Assembly: GCA_022846075.1 (NCBI GenBank)
Contig: AP025582.1
Span: 2,666,001 to 2,730,000, forward strand
From: Oscillospiraceae bacterium
GTDB lineage: Bacteria > Bacillota > Clostridia > Oscillospirales > Oscillospiraceae
Direction of reading: 5' to 3'
DNA: 64,000 bases
Shown: in pieces, positions 50,649 through 59,187 of the stretch
Numbering within the stretch: position 1 is the first letter of the stretch
Layout of the letters: every line of letters starts with the position of its first letter
Position numbers and translations under genes: made by a program
Notes under the pieces: generated by a model
Told to the model about the DNA's origin: nothing
Seen by the model: the letters and a program-made list of their open reading frames with translations, nothing else
Database searches by the model: none

Positions 50649-51971
50649 TCAGGGAGATTCCGCCACCCACCCGGCCGTGACGGTGGCAGCGTTGGCGTCA
50701 CTGTAACAGAGCGTCAGCCGCCCCCCCTGGCCGTCCAGGGCCCCCAGGGCCGCCGCCGCCAGCAGCTCCCGGGGTACCACGGAGGTGGCGCCGCTGTTGC
50801 TGTAAGACCGCAGGTTGAGGGTGAAATCGGTGATCTCATTTCCCTTCACCAGGAATTGGGCCGCCCAGCCGGAGCCGCCCACCAGCACGGGCAGGCCGTC
50901 CAGCCGGTAGTGGAAGGAGACCACCCAGCCCTCGGCCCGGGCCTCGGCCCCGGTGAGGACCAGGGCCCCTTCGCCCTTCCAGCCCGACATGGCCTGGTTG
51001 GCCAAGTCCCAGGCGGCCAAGGCGGCCTCCTCACAGGTGGGTTCGGAGCCGGCGGAGGCCACCGGGTAGCCCCCGTCCTCTCCGGCGTGGTACACCACGG
51101 CGCCCGTCTGGCTCACCCGCAGGCGGCCCGTGCCCTCGCTGATGGTCAATCCCTCGGCGGTCATATAGGCCGAGTCGCCCCCGGACTGGAATCCCAGGTA
51201 TCCCAAAAGCTGGTCCAAAGCTTCCGCGTCCCCCACAAAATCCGGGCTGGAGGCGCTGTACACGATGGGCTGGGGCGTCGCCATGGACACCATCACGTAG
51301 GGGTCCAGCACGGCATAGGTCCCATCGCTCTCGGCCAGGGCGTAGGCGAAGCCCGCGCCGTTAGGGTTGAACTCGTCCAGGACATCCTCCAGATGGCCCG
51401 TCCAGGCCACCTGGGTCCGGGCGGCCTTATAGTCTCCCCCGTCCCGCCAGCACAGCCACACGGTGGAGCCGTCCCAGGCCAGCAGGGCCGCCTGGGCGCC
51501 CCCCGCCAGGGTCTCCGGACCGCCCCCCAGCCAGGCGGACAGCGCCGCCAGAGGGGGACGGCCCTGAAAGGCGCAGTAGATCCCCGGCATCTCCAGCAGG
51601 GTCCGCCAGCGGCCCTCGGTGATCTTCTCCGCCGTCCCGGCGGTGGCCAGCCCCTCTCCCAGGAGGGAGGCCGTCAGCTGGAAGGCTTTGCCCACCAGAT
51701 CCTCGTCATAAGCCACGCCGTAGAGCCCCCGCTCGTTGCGCACGGCCAGCAGATAAGGCTCCAGGGCCTCTTCCGGCTGTCGGCTCTGGGGCTGATTGGT
51801 CTGCACCGGCTCCGCCATCCAGCCCCGCAGCTCGTTCACCATGGGCGTCTGGCCAGCCAGAAAGAGGGCCGAGCAGGCCAGGGCCACGATGAGGACGTCC
51901 TTCCCCAGCTCGATGAGCCTGCCCTTCCCTCTGGGGCGGGGCACCTGGGGCACCTTGTTACGCCTTGCCAT
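50649..51971 (-). CDS. walH: WalH/YycH-like regulator of the WalK kinase
   Basis: 440 residues. Basic cytosolic tail, one membrane helix at about 25-42 (VLIVALACSALFLAG), then a large extracellular region. The C-terminal half has repeated beta segments like YycH (GWVVSFHYRLDGLPVLVGGS; LRVSQTGAVVYHAGED). Overlaps the walK end by 14 bases, so it is translated from within walK. Together with WalI it forms the membrane control complex of WalK. Confidence 0.8.
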   Translation of the reverse strand: MARRNKVPQVPRPRGKGRLIELGKDVLIVALACSALFLAGQTPMVNELRGWMAEPVQTNQPQSRQPEEALEPYLLAVRNERGLYGVAYDEDLVGKAFQLTASLLGEGLATAGTAEKITEGRWRTLLEMPGIYCAFQGRPPLAALSAWLGGGPETLAGGAQAALLAWDGSTVWLCWRDGGDYKAARTQVAWTGHLEDVLDEFNPNGAGFAYALAESDGTYAVLDPYVMVSMATPQPIVYSASSPDFVGDAEALDQLLGYLGFQSGGDSAYMTAEGLTISEGTGRLRVSQTGAVVYHAGEDGGYPVASAGSEPTCEEAALAAWDLANQAMSGWKGEGALVLTGAEARAEGWVVSFHYRLDGLPVLVGGSGWAAQFLVKGNEITDFTLNLRSYSNSGATSVVPRELLAAAALGALDGQGGRLTLCYSDANAATVTAGWVAESP

Positions 51972-53742
51972 GGCCCGGCCCCTCCAACAGCAGTTCCACC
52001 CGGATGGTCAGGCCGGGCCCCTCCCGGTCCACCAGCTTGATCTCCCCCTGGTGCTGGTCCACGATCTCCTTGGCGATGGACAGGCCCAGGCCGGTGCCGC
52101 CAGACTCCCGGGAGCGGGCCTTGTCCACCCGGTAAAACCGCTCGAAAATGCGGCCCCGGTCCTCGGCGGGGATGCCCATTCCGTTGTCGGCCACCTCCAG
52201 CCAGACCTTGTGCCGCCCCATCCGCCCGGCGGAGACCTCGATGCGGCCCCCGTCGGGGGTGTATTTGATGGCGTTGGAAACCACGTTCATCATCACCTGG
52301 GTGATCCGCTCCCGGTCCGCGGTAATGGAGGGCAGCCCCGGCTCCAGGGTCAGCTCCAGCTCGTGGCCGTGGCGCTGGGCCTCCATGCGGTTGGCGTTCA
52401 CCATGCTCTGGATGGCCTCGGCGAAGGAGAAGGTGGTGAGATTGAGCTCGCTGCGGCCGGAGTCGAACCGGGACAGGGTCAGCAAATCCTGGACGATGTG
52501 GGCCATCCGGTCGGACTCGCTGAGAATGACCTCCAAAAAGTTTTTCTCCGTATTCTGAGGAAGGGCCCCCGCATTGTCCACCAGGGTCTCGGCGTAGGAG
52601 CGGATGTTGGTCAGGGGGGTGCGCAGCTCGTGGGAGACGTTGGCCACGAACTCCCGGCGCATCTCCTCGGTCTTGTGCTGCTCGGTGACGTCGTGGATGA
52701 CCACCAGCACACCGGCCTGGGCCTCCTTGTCGAAGGGGGCCAGCAGCAGCTCCAAACTCCGGCCGCCCCGCTCCCGGGCGCCCTCCACGTAACCCTTCTG
52801 GCCGGGCTCCAGCACCGCCTCCAGGGGGGCGATGTCCCCGAAGAGGGCGGCGTAGCCCACCGCCCCGCCCAGGGGCAGGGGACAGCCCAGCATCTCCTCG
52901 GCGGCGGGGTTGGACTGGATAATCTCCCCCAGCCGGTTGAAGGCCACCACGCCGTCGGTCATGTGGAGGAAGAGGGTGTCCAGTTTGTTGCGCTCGTTCT
53001 CCACCTCCTGGATGGTGTTCTGAAGCTGCCCGGCCATGCCGTTGAAGGTGGCGGTGAGCACACCGATCTCGTCCTTGGAGTCCACCTCGATCTTGTGGGA
53101 GAAATCCCCGGCGGCCACCTCCTCGGCGCCCTCGGTGAGCCGCTCGATGGGGGTGATGAGGGTCTTGGACAGCAGGAAGGAGAGGAGCACCGAGATGGCC
53201 AGGCCGAAGGCCAGCGCCTCCAGGATGAGGGTCACCAGCTCGCTGTTGAGGCTCTGCACCGTCTGTTTGGTGTCCTTGACGTAAATGACATAATTCACCC
53301 CGCCCCGCTCCACGGGGATGGCCACGTCCATGTAGGCGGCGGAAACGTCGCTGTCGTCTCCCACCTCTCCCGCCAGGGCGGCGGCCAGGTTGTGGGTCAT
53401 CTCCAGGTTCGTCACTTCTTTTTCCGAGCTGGTCAGGTAGGCCCCGGTGGCGCCGTCCAGCACGTAGTAGTTGCGGTTTCCGCCGTCCACTCCCAGACGG
53501 CCCTTGTTGGTGTCCAACATCTGGCCGATCTGCTCGGCCCCGTTCTCCTCCCCTGGCACGATGCTCTCCAGGTCGTGGAAAAACTCCGGGTCGTTTTGGA
53601 ACACGTCCTGCATCTGGGTGTAGAACTGGTTGAGATAGAACCCGGACACCGAGTTCACCAGAAAGGCCCCCACCACCGTCATCAGGGAGACGATGAGCAG
53701 CGTCATGATGAGCATGAGTTTCATATGCAGGCTGCGAAACAT
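51958..53742 (-). CDS. walK: Sensor histidine kinase WalK
   Basis: 594 residues. Membrane helix about 8-30, extracellular sensor part about 35-170, second helix about 172-192, HAMP linker (TPIERLTEGAEEVAAGDFSHKI) to about 245, PAS-like domain (MTDGVVAFNRLGEIIQSNPAAEEML), HisKA with FVANVSHELRTPLTNIRSY (phospho-His near 375), and ATP-binding boxes: N-box NVVSNAIKYTPDGG, G1 VADNGMGIPAED, G2 GGTGLGLSIAKEIV. The standard WalK layout with all catalytic boxes. It senses wall state and phosphorylates WalR. Confidence 0.95.
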   Translation of the reverse strand: MFRSLHMKLMLIMTLLIVSLMTVVGAFLVNSVSGFYLNQFYTQMQDVFQNDPEFFHDLESIVPGEENGAEQIGQMLDTNKGRLGVDGGNRNYYVLDGATGAYLTSSEKEVTNLEMTHNLAAALAGEVGDDSDVSAAYMDVAIPVERGGVNYVIYVKDTKQTVQSLNSELVTLILEALAFGLAISVLLSFLLSKTLITPIERLTEGAEEVAAGDFSHKIEVDSKDEIGVLTATFNGMAGQLQNTIQEVENERNKLDTLFLHMTDGVVAFNRLGEIIQSNPAAEEMLGCPLPLGGAVGYAALFGDIAPLEAVLEPGQKGYVEGARERGGRSLELLLAPFDKEAQAGVLVVIHDVTEQHKTEEMRREFVANVSHELRTPLTNIRSYAETLVDNAGALPQNTEKNFLEVILSESDRMAHIVQDLLTLSRFDSGRSELNLTTFSFAEAIQSMVNANRMEAQRHGHELELTLEPGLPSITADRERITQVMMNVVSNAIKYTPDGGRIEVSAGRMGRHKVWLEVADNGMGIPAEDRGRIFERFYRVDKARSRESGGTGLGLSIAKEIVDQHQGEIKLVDREGPGLTIRVELLLEGPGHGKA

Positions 53743-53802
53743 GGCGGCACCTTCCTACTTCAGCGTTTGTGCGACAGTTCTCTCCACCGGCGGCCGGGAG
53801 AC

Positions 53803-54516
53803 CTATCCCTCGTGGAACAGGTAGCCCAGCCCCCGGCGGGTGATGATGAACGACGGGTTGGCCGGGTCGTCCTCGATCTTCTCTCTCAGCCGCCGGACGG
53901 CCACGTCCACCGCCCGGACATCCCCCACATAGCCCTCATAGTTCCACACGTGCTCCATCAGGGCCTCCCGGGAGAACACCTTGTCGGGCTGGGCGGCCAT
54001 GAACTTCAAAAGCTCATACTCCCGCTGGGTCAGATCCAGGGCCCGGTTATCCTTAAAGGCCATCAGCAGGCCCATATCCACCAGGATACGTCCCCGCTCC
54101 AGCCGGTCGGCTGTACTGGCGGCGGGGGCCTGGGGCTGTTCGGAGATCATGTCGATGCGGCGGATATTGGCCTTCACCCGGGCCAGCAGCTCCCGCATGG
54201 AGAAGGGCTTGGTTATGTAGTCGTCCGCCCCCAGCTCCAGCCCCAGGACCTTGTCGGTCTCCTCCTCCCGGGCGGTGAGCATGATGATGGGGGTGGATCG
54301 GTTCTCCGCCCGCACCGCCTTGCACACGTCAAACCCGTTCATCTTCGGCAGCATCAGGTCCAGAAGGATCAGGTCGGGATTCTCCTCCAGCGCCAGCTTC
54401 AGCCCGGACTGGCCGTCGTAGGCCTCCAGGGTGTCGTACCCCTCCTTGCTCAGGTTGAAGGAGAGAATATCCACGATGTTTTTTTCATCTTCCACAATGA
54501 GGATGCGTTTGCTCAT
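53803..54516 (-). CDS. walR: Response regulator WalR (OmpR family)
   Basis: 237 residues. Receiver domain 1-115 with acidic pocket VEDEKN, phospho-Asp53 in LLDLMLPKMNG, T in MLTARE and K in ITKPFSMRELLARV. C-terminal winged helix with LDLTQREYELLKFM, SREALMEHVWNYEGYVGDVRAVDVAVRRLREKIE and RRGLGYLF. Essential master regulator of autolysins and wall enzymes in Firmicutes. ATGA overlap with the NUDIX gene puts it second in the operon. Its known binding mode (direct repeats) fits the GGTWGAC repeats seen upstream, but that is inference. Confidence 0.95.
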   Translation of the reverse strand: MSKRILIVEDEKNIVDILSFNLSKEGYDTLEAYDGQSGLKLALEENPDLILLDLMLPKMNGFDVCKAVRAENRSTPIIMLTAREEETDKVLGLELGADDYITKPFSMRELLARVKANIRRIDMISEQPQAPAASTADRLERGRILVDMGLLMAFKDNRALDLTQREYELLKFMAAQPDKVFSREALMEHVWNYEGYVGDVRAVDVAVRRLREKIEDDPANPSFIITRRGLGYLFHEG

Positions 54517-55067
54517 TTCGTTCCTCCCGCCTCACGGCTCAGATATTCCTTGGTCTTTAAAACGGCGGCCACGGTTTTGGCGTCGGTCAGCTCTCCCGCC
54601 ATCACCCGCTCCACCAGAATGGAGAAGGGGGTGCGCTCCACCTCCAGGAATTCGTCCTCGTCCGGGTGCTGTTCCCCGTGGCGGAGCCCCCTGGCCAGAT
54701 ACATGTGCAGCACCTCGGAAGAAAATCCCGGCGAGGCCATCAGGTATCCCAGGTAGACCAGCTCCTCCGGCTCCGCCCCGATTTCCTCGCTCAGCTCCCG
54801 CAGCGCCGCCAGCCGGTGGTCCTCCGGCCCGTCCAGCTTCCCGGCGGGCAGCTCCTCCGTCACCCGCCCGAAGGGATAACGGAACTGCCGCACCGTATAC
54901 ACGGTGCCGTCGTCCTCCATGGGCAGGATACACACCCCGCCCGGATGCTCCACCACCTCACGGCTGGCTGTTTTCCCATTTTCCAGTTTAGCGGTATCCA
55001 GACGCACGGTAATGATCTTTCCCCGGAAAACGATCTGGCTGTCCACCGTCTCCTCGATCAGCTTCAT
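54513..55067 (-). CDS. NUDIX hydrolase, ADP-ribose pyrophosphatase-like
   Basis: 184 residues; ATG 55067 starts MKLIEETVDSQIVFRGKIITVR. The Nudix box is complete: G-x5-E-x7-REL-x-EE-x-G, read as GKLDGPEDHRLAALRELSEE then IG. Beyond it YLMASPGFSSEVLHMYLARGL is typical of the ADP-ribose/NADH hydrolase group. It cleaves ADP-ribose into AMP and ribose 5-phosphate in the cytosol. First gene of the wal operon here; such a partner is not common in Bacilli. Upstream lies cassette C7. Confidence 0.85.
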   Translation of the reverse strand: MKLIEETVDSQIVFRGKIITVRLDTAKLENGKTASREVVEHPGGVCILPMEDDGTVYTVRQFRYPFGRVTEELPAGKLDGPEDHRLAALRELSEEIGAEPEELVYLGYLMASPGFSSEVLHMYLARGLRHGEQHPDEDEFLEVERTPFSILVERVMAGELTDAKTVAAVLKTKEYLSREAGGTK

Positions 55068-55108
55068 GCATACCACCCCATTATGATTTTTGATTTTAAC
55101 ATAGAGTA

Positions 55109-55117
55109 AGTATACCA
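55109..55117 (-). promoter_or_regulatory. Possible extended -10 promoter of the NUDIX-wal operon
   Basis: Minus strand TGG-TATACT (55117-55109), 42 bases before the start codon, an extended -10 arrangement. No clear -35. Confidence 0.4.
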
Positions 55118-55244
55118 CAACAGATCTCATTGTGCCACCTTGAACTTCTTGGGTCATAGAGTTGCCCAAGTCTACCAAAAGTCAACCACTATACCCACCT
55201 GAATCCTTTGAAACCAAGCGGTTCCACCGTTTTCTCCCTGCATT

Positions 55245-55273
55245 TTGTCAACCAAAAAGTCTACCACCACAAC
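55245..55273 (+). promoter_or_regulatory. Promoter-like element of cassette C7
   Basis: TTGTCA, 17-base spacer, CACAAC (55268-55273). Confidence 0.4.
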
Positions 55274-55278
55274 AAAAA

Positions 55279-55310
55279 GGGCCGTGAAGCTACACTTTAC
55301 GGCCCTTTTT
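55279..55310. terminator. Hairpin with T-run, cassette C7
   Basis: GGGCCGTGAAG pairs with CTTTACGGCCC (one G-U pair, slightly larger loop), then T6. Confidence 0.65.
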
Positions 55311-55441
55311 TGGTTTTTTCTGCAACCTTTTCTAAATTCCCAGGGGCGTTATACGCCCCTAAATCCCTGAAAAAGCCTGAAATTTTAGGGTTTTAGAGGT
55401 GCAAAACCGAACCTTGTCAAAAAACAGAAGGAGGAATTTCC

Positions 55442-58400
55442 ATGAACAACCTCAAGCGCGTTCTCAGCTTGGGCTTGGCCGGAACCATGCTTACTGGCAT
55501 GATGATGGTCGGCGCCGGAGCTGTGGGCGTCAGCGACTTCACTGACGGTGAGGAGATCAAAAACCAGGAGGCCGTCACCACCATGGCCGCCCTGGGCGTC
55601 ATCCTGGGTAAGGACACCGGTGCCTTCGACCCCGCCGGCAACGTCACCCGTGCCGAGATGGCCAAGATGATCACGGTCATGCTCAACGGCGGCAAGGACC
55701 CCGTCCTGGGCGTCAAGGCCACCCCCAGCTACACTGACATCGGCGGACACTGGGCCGAGAGCTACATCGAGTACTGCTCCACCCAGGGTGTCATCTCCGG
55801 CCAGGGCGACGGCACCTTCAATCCCGACGGCTCCGTCACCGGCAGCCAGGCCGCCAAGATGGCTCTGGCCGCTCTGGGCTATGACTCCAGCGCCTACAAC
55901 TTCACCGGCATCGACTGGGAGGTCAACACCAACCGTGTGGCCAACGCGGACGCCGACCTGTACGACGGCCTGGCCGGAATCAACCCCTCAGAGGCCATCA
56001 GCCGCGACAACGCCGCTCAGATGCTGTACAACACGCTGGACGCCAGGACCAAGAAAATGACGCCCACCACCAGCACCAACGGCAGCATTGAGTACACTTA
56101 CACCGACGGCGGCACCTTCATGCTGGAGAAATTCGGTGCCGTGAAGGTGGAGGGCGTGGTCACCGGCAATGAGATGGCCGTCCTGACCTCCTCTGCTACC
56201 GGCAGCCACCTGGATGCCAACCGCACCCGTCTCCAGGTCACCAATTACAGCACCAACCCCGGCAACGATGAGCAGAGCTACTTTGGCAGCTCCGGCACCG
56301 TGACCGTGCAGGCCACCACCGGCTTGGACGAGCTGGGCCGCAGCGTCAGCGTGTATGTGAAGACTGGTTCCAGCGCCTCCCGTGCCGAAATCATGGGCGA
56401 CGTGATCCTCTCTGAGGATAACGTGGTCGTCACCGACTACTCCGGCGATTCCATCGCTACCGTGGCCGACGACAACCACCTGAACCTGGTCTCCGGCACC
56501 CAGACCGCCCGGAACTACGCCAATGTCGCCGTGTACAGCGCCAGCGTGCCCGGCAACAGCACCCGTGGTGTGGAGAAAATCCTCATCGACAACGACGATG
56601 ACGGCGATATCGACTACGTCCTGCTGAACACCTACCGTCTGGGCCGTGTCACCAGCTACGTCACCACCGGCGACGGCTCCATCACCGTCAACGCCGGCGT
56701 CGGCGGCAACACTTATAGCCAGAGCGACGCCGACGACGTGGTGGGCTTCGAGGACGTGGCCCGCAACGACTACGTCATCGCCGCTGAGATCGGCGGCCGC
56801 CTCCACGTGGAGAAGGCCGAGACCGTCACCGGCGAGCTGACCGCTTACCGTACCAGCACTGACAGCAACAACGTTCTGGGCGGCGGCGCCAGCGCCACTT
56901 ACAGCAACCGCCTGGCCATCGACGGCACCAACTATAACGTCGCCTGGCTCACCGGCTTCATCAATGGCACTGACAACGTCCAGCCTGCCTACAACTACGG
57001 CGCCACCTTCCTGAACAACAACGCCACCTTCTATCTGGGCAAGGGCGGCTATGTTCTGGCTGTGGGCGACTCCTCCGAGAACGCTTACAACTACGCTCTG
57101 GTCCTGGCCGCCGACACCGCCGGCGTGACCGATCAGGTCCGTGTGGTCCTGTCTGACGGCACCAAGGCTACCTACACCGTCAACTCCAACGGTCACACCT
57201 ACAATGCCGCGAACAACTTGACCGACAGCTACTTTACGGTCGGTTCTCTGTGCTCCTACACCATGGCCAGCAACGGCTCTATCCGCCTGACCGAGGTGGC
57301 CAACATCACCGACAGCTCCGCCAAGACCACCTCCAGCGACGCTTCCTTCACCAAGGGCCGCACCGGTCTGACCATTAACGGTAGCACTGCGGTGTACACC
57401 AACTCCAGCACTGCCTTCTTCTACGTGAAGGACGGTAACCTCACCACCAGCACCGCCAGCGCCGACGTGAGCACCTACACTGGCTACGCCAACGCCACCT
57501 CCGTCACCGGCGCCAACGCCCTCTACTACACTAACGCCGCCGGTCAGGCCGTTGCCGTGGTGCTTTACAGCTCCACCCTTTCCGCCAACGCCGATGTGGA
57601 CGATTTCGTCTATATTTATGGTACCGGCAACTCCAACAACGACTACACCGACGCCAGCGCCTTTGTGGCCGGCATGGATGGCCCCCAGGATATCCACGTA
57701 GACGGAGGGGTCTACGCCTACGCCGCCGGCGGAGCCACTCTTGGCACCACCGTTACCAACGAAGGCCTGTATAAGTACTCCACCACTCCCGAGGGCTACT
57801 ACGAGCTGGCGGCCATTGCCGACTATGTCAGTGGCACCGGCGGCAACAAGTTGGTCTCCGACTACAACGCCAGCACCAACCCCGGCGGCAAGACCTACGG
57901 CGTGTACTCCGCCAGCGGCAGCACCGTCGTCATCGGCGAGTGGGATGCCGGTAATCAGGCTTTTGACAAGGCCGGCACCCTCTTCGAGGTAAAGATCACC
58001 TCCGACACCATGGTGGTGGACGACAGTTCCGATCTGGACGATCCCACCATGTCCTACGGCGACAACACCTTCTCCGAGGGTGACCGCATCGCCTACCTGC
58101 TGGTGAACCGGGACAGCAGCAACGTGGCTGACGAGGCCCTGGCCATCGTCACCAAGCGCAACCAGGCCGTGGCTGCCAAGCCCGCGCCCACGATTGCCAA
58201 CGCCACTCTGGCCGCCGGTACCACCACCCCCGTGACGGGCGTCAGTGGCACCACCACCCTGGTGGCCGGCACTCCTGCCACCGCTACCGCCTCCGGCTAT
58301 AACGCTTCCACCGCCAACACCGTGAAGGTGACCATCGGTGCCGTCACTGGCGGTACCGCGGGTCAGGCCACCGTTGCCATCGACGGCGGCGTTGCTACCA

Positions 58401-58534
58401 ACTACACCTCCAACGATGACATCACTTTGCCCGGCACTGGCGAACACACTGTGACCATCACCGTGCCCGTGACTGGCGATTCCACCCACTCCAACGCTAC
58501 CTTCACCTACACTGTGACCATCACCGTCTCTTAA
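55442..58534 (+). CDS. SLH-7: large secreted S-layer homology protein
   Basis: 1030 residues. Signal peptide LGLAGTMLTGMMMVGAGA; SLH repeats at about 30-85, 92-150 (YTDIGGHWAESYIEYCSTQG) and to 205; Ca-loop-like LIDNDDDGDIDYVLL near residue 379. Closest paralogue is SLH-3 through the middle (ENAYNYALVL; GRVTSYVTTGDGSITV), but the two have different C-termini; here a Thr/Ala-rich stretch (TTPVTGVSGTTTLVAGT) and a final beta domain ending YTVTITVS. Faces fibre-g. Confidence 0.85.
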   Translation: MNNLKRVLSLGLAGTMLTGMMMVGAGAVGVSDFTDGEEIKNQEAVTTMAALGVILGKDTGAFDPAGNVTRAEMAKMITVMLNGGKDPVLGVKATPSYTDIGGHWAESYIEYCSTQGVISGQGDGTFNPDGSVTGSQAAKMALAALGYDSSAYNFTGIDWEVNTNRVANADADLYDGLAGINPSEAISRDNAAQMLYNTLDARTKKMTPTTSTNGSIEYTYTDGGTFMLEKFGAVKVEGVVTGNEMAVLTSSATGSHLDANRTRLQVTNYSTNPGNDEQSYFGSSGTVTVQATTGLDELGRSVSVYVKTGSSASRAEIMGDVILSEDNVVVTDYSGDSIATVADDNHLNLVSGTQTARNYANVAVYSASVPGNSTRGVEKILIDNDDDGDIDYVLLNTYRLGRVTSYVTTGDGSITVNAGVGGNTYSQSDADDVVGFEDVARNDYVIAAEIGGRLHVEKAETVTGELTAYRTSTDSNNVLGGGASATYSNRLAIDGTNYNVAWLTGFINGTDNVQPAYNYGATFLNNNATFYLGKGGYVLAVGDSSENAYNYALVLAADTAGVTDQVRVVLSDGTKATYTVNSNGHTYNAANNLTDSYFTVGSLCSYTMASNGSIRLTEVANITDSSAKTTSSDASFTKGRTGLTINGSTAVYTNSSTAFFYVKDGNLTTSTASADVSTYTGYANATSVTGANALYYTNAAGQAVAVVLYSSTLSANADVDDFVYIYGTGNSNNDYTDASAFVAGMDGPQDIHVDGGVYAYAAGGATLGTTVTNEGLYKYSTTPEGYYELAAIADYVSGTGGNKLVSDYNASTNPGGKTYGVYSASGSTVVIGEWDAGNQAFDKAGTLFEVKITSDTMVVDDSSDLDDPTMSYGDNTFSEGDRIAYLLVNRDSSNVADEALAIVTKRNQAVAAKPAPTIANATLAAGTTTPVTGVSGTTTLVAGTPATATASGYNASTANTVKVTIGAVTGGTAGQATVAIDGGVATNYTSNDDITLPGTGEHTVTITVPVTGDSTHSNATFTYTVTITVS

Positions 58535-58574
58535 TCGAGTTCCCACAAGCGATTTGAACGGCTGACACAGCCAA

Positions 58575-58608
58575 GAAAAGCGCCGCCCCATCTGGGGCGG
58601 CGCTTTTC
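58575..58608. terminator. Shared bidirectional terminator of SLH-7 and fibre-g
   Basis: GAAAAGCGCCGCCCCA, loop TC, TGGGGCGGCGCTTTTC: a 16-bp perfect stem. Confidence 0.85.
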
Positions 58609-58616
58609 CCATGCCC

Positions 58617-58997
58617 TCACCGAAATGCGAGATAGAAATGCTGAAACCGATTGTTGGTGGAGCCGCCATAACTGGCCTCGTTGGATACCCGGAAGCCCCC
58701 GTCCACGATGGTGAAATTGGTTAAGCTCATTTCGGGGAAAAAGACGCCGCCGCCGATGTCCGCGCCCGCGTATATCTGGCCGTTGTGGTTCACCAGGATG
58801 ACGCACTTGGGCGTGAAGCCCAGAAAGATGACCCGATTGGCGGTATTGTCTCCTGTGTACGAGCCGAACACCACCTCGGCCTTTTCCCCCAGCGCCGCCT
58901 CGATGGCCAAGGTGTTCTCGTTAAACTCCTCCCTTAGAAAATTATCCCCCGGCTCCCACAGGTGGAGCCCGTACCGCTGGGTCTGATTCGTTGCCAT
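58617..58997 (-). CDS. Fibre-g: small phage-tail-fibre-like protein
   Basis: 126 residues. ATG 58997 after GGGAGG (eight-base gap). N-terminus NQTQRYGLHLWEPGDNF, LREEFNENTLAIE; tip YTGDNTANRVIFLGF and TPKCVILVN, then GGFRVSNEASYGGSTN and FYLAFR. It shares several rare features with fibre-c (KCVILVN, SYGGSTN), matching the closeness of SLH-7 to SLH-3. No signal peptide. Upstream DNA (58998-59130) is pyrimidine-rich without the boxes. Confidence 0.7.
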   Translation of the reverse strand: MATNQTQRYGLHLWEPGDNFLREEFNENTLAIEAALGEKAEVVFGSYTGDNTANRVIFLGFTPKCVILVNHNGQIYAGADIGGGVFFPEMSLTNFTIVDGGFRVSNEASYGGSTNNRFQHFYLAFR

Positions 58998-59129
58998 ACG
59001 CATAACCTCCCTCTCTGCCCATGGGGGGCGCCCCCCTGCCGTTGTCCTTCCCCCGCATCCTCTCTCCCCCAGGCCCCGCCCTGCCCTGCCCTGCCGCCCC
59101 TTTTTTCCACCTCTCCCAATCATTACAGC

Positions 59130-59158
59130 TATACAGCCAAGCCCCCCGCTCATATAAT
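59130..59158 (+). promoter_or_regulatory. Promoter of the MecA-like gene
   Basis: TATACA (59130-59135), 17-base spacer, TATAAT (59153-59158), 30 bases before the start codon. Confidence 0.6.
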
Positions 59159-59187
59159 GGAGACAAACGATTCAAAGGAGGTCCCCT

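Larger units (their letters stand above)
55159..55441 (+). repeat. S-layer upstream cassette C7 (before SLH-7)
   Basis: GAGTTGCCC lead, outer and inner box pairs, hairpin 55279-55310, palindrome 55342-55360, type B leader, AGAAGGAGG. On the other side lies the wal operon, transcribed away from it. Confidence 0.85.

Noticed and set aside
13780-55441. The repeated hairpin regions as a CRISPR array or transposable element
   Set aside because: Copies are kilobases apart, always just upstream of SLH genes, without spacers, transposase, terminal inverted repeats or target duplications.
14030-58534. Phage inversion or diversity-generating retroelement acting on the SLH genes
   Set aside because: No reverse transcriptase, template repeat, invertase or paired inverted recombination sites are seen in the window; the mosaics are explained by ordinary homologous recombination.
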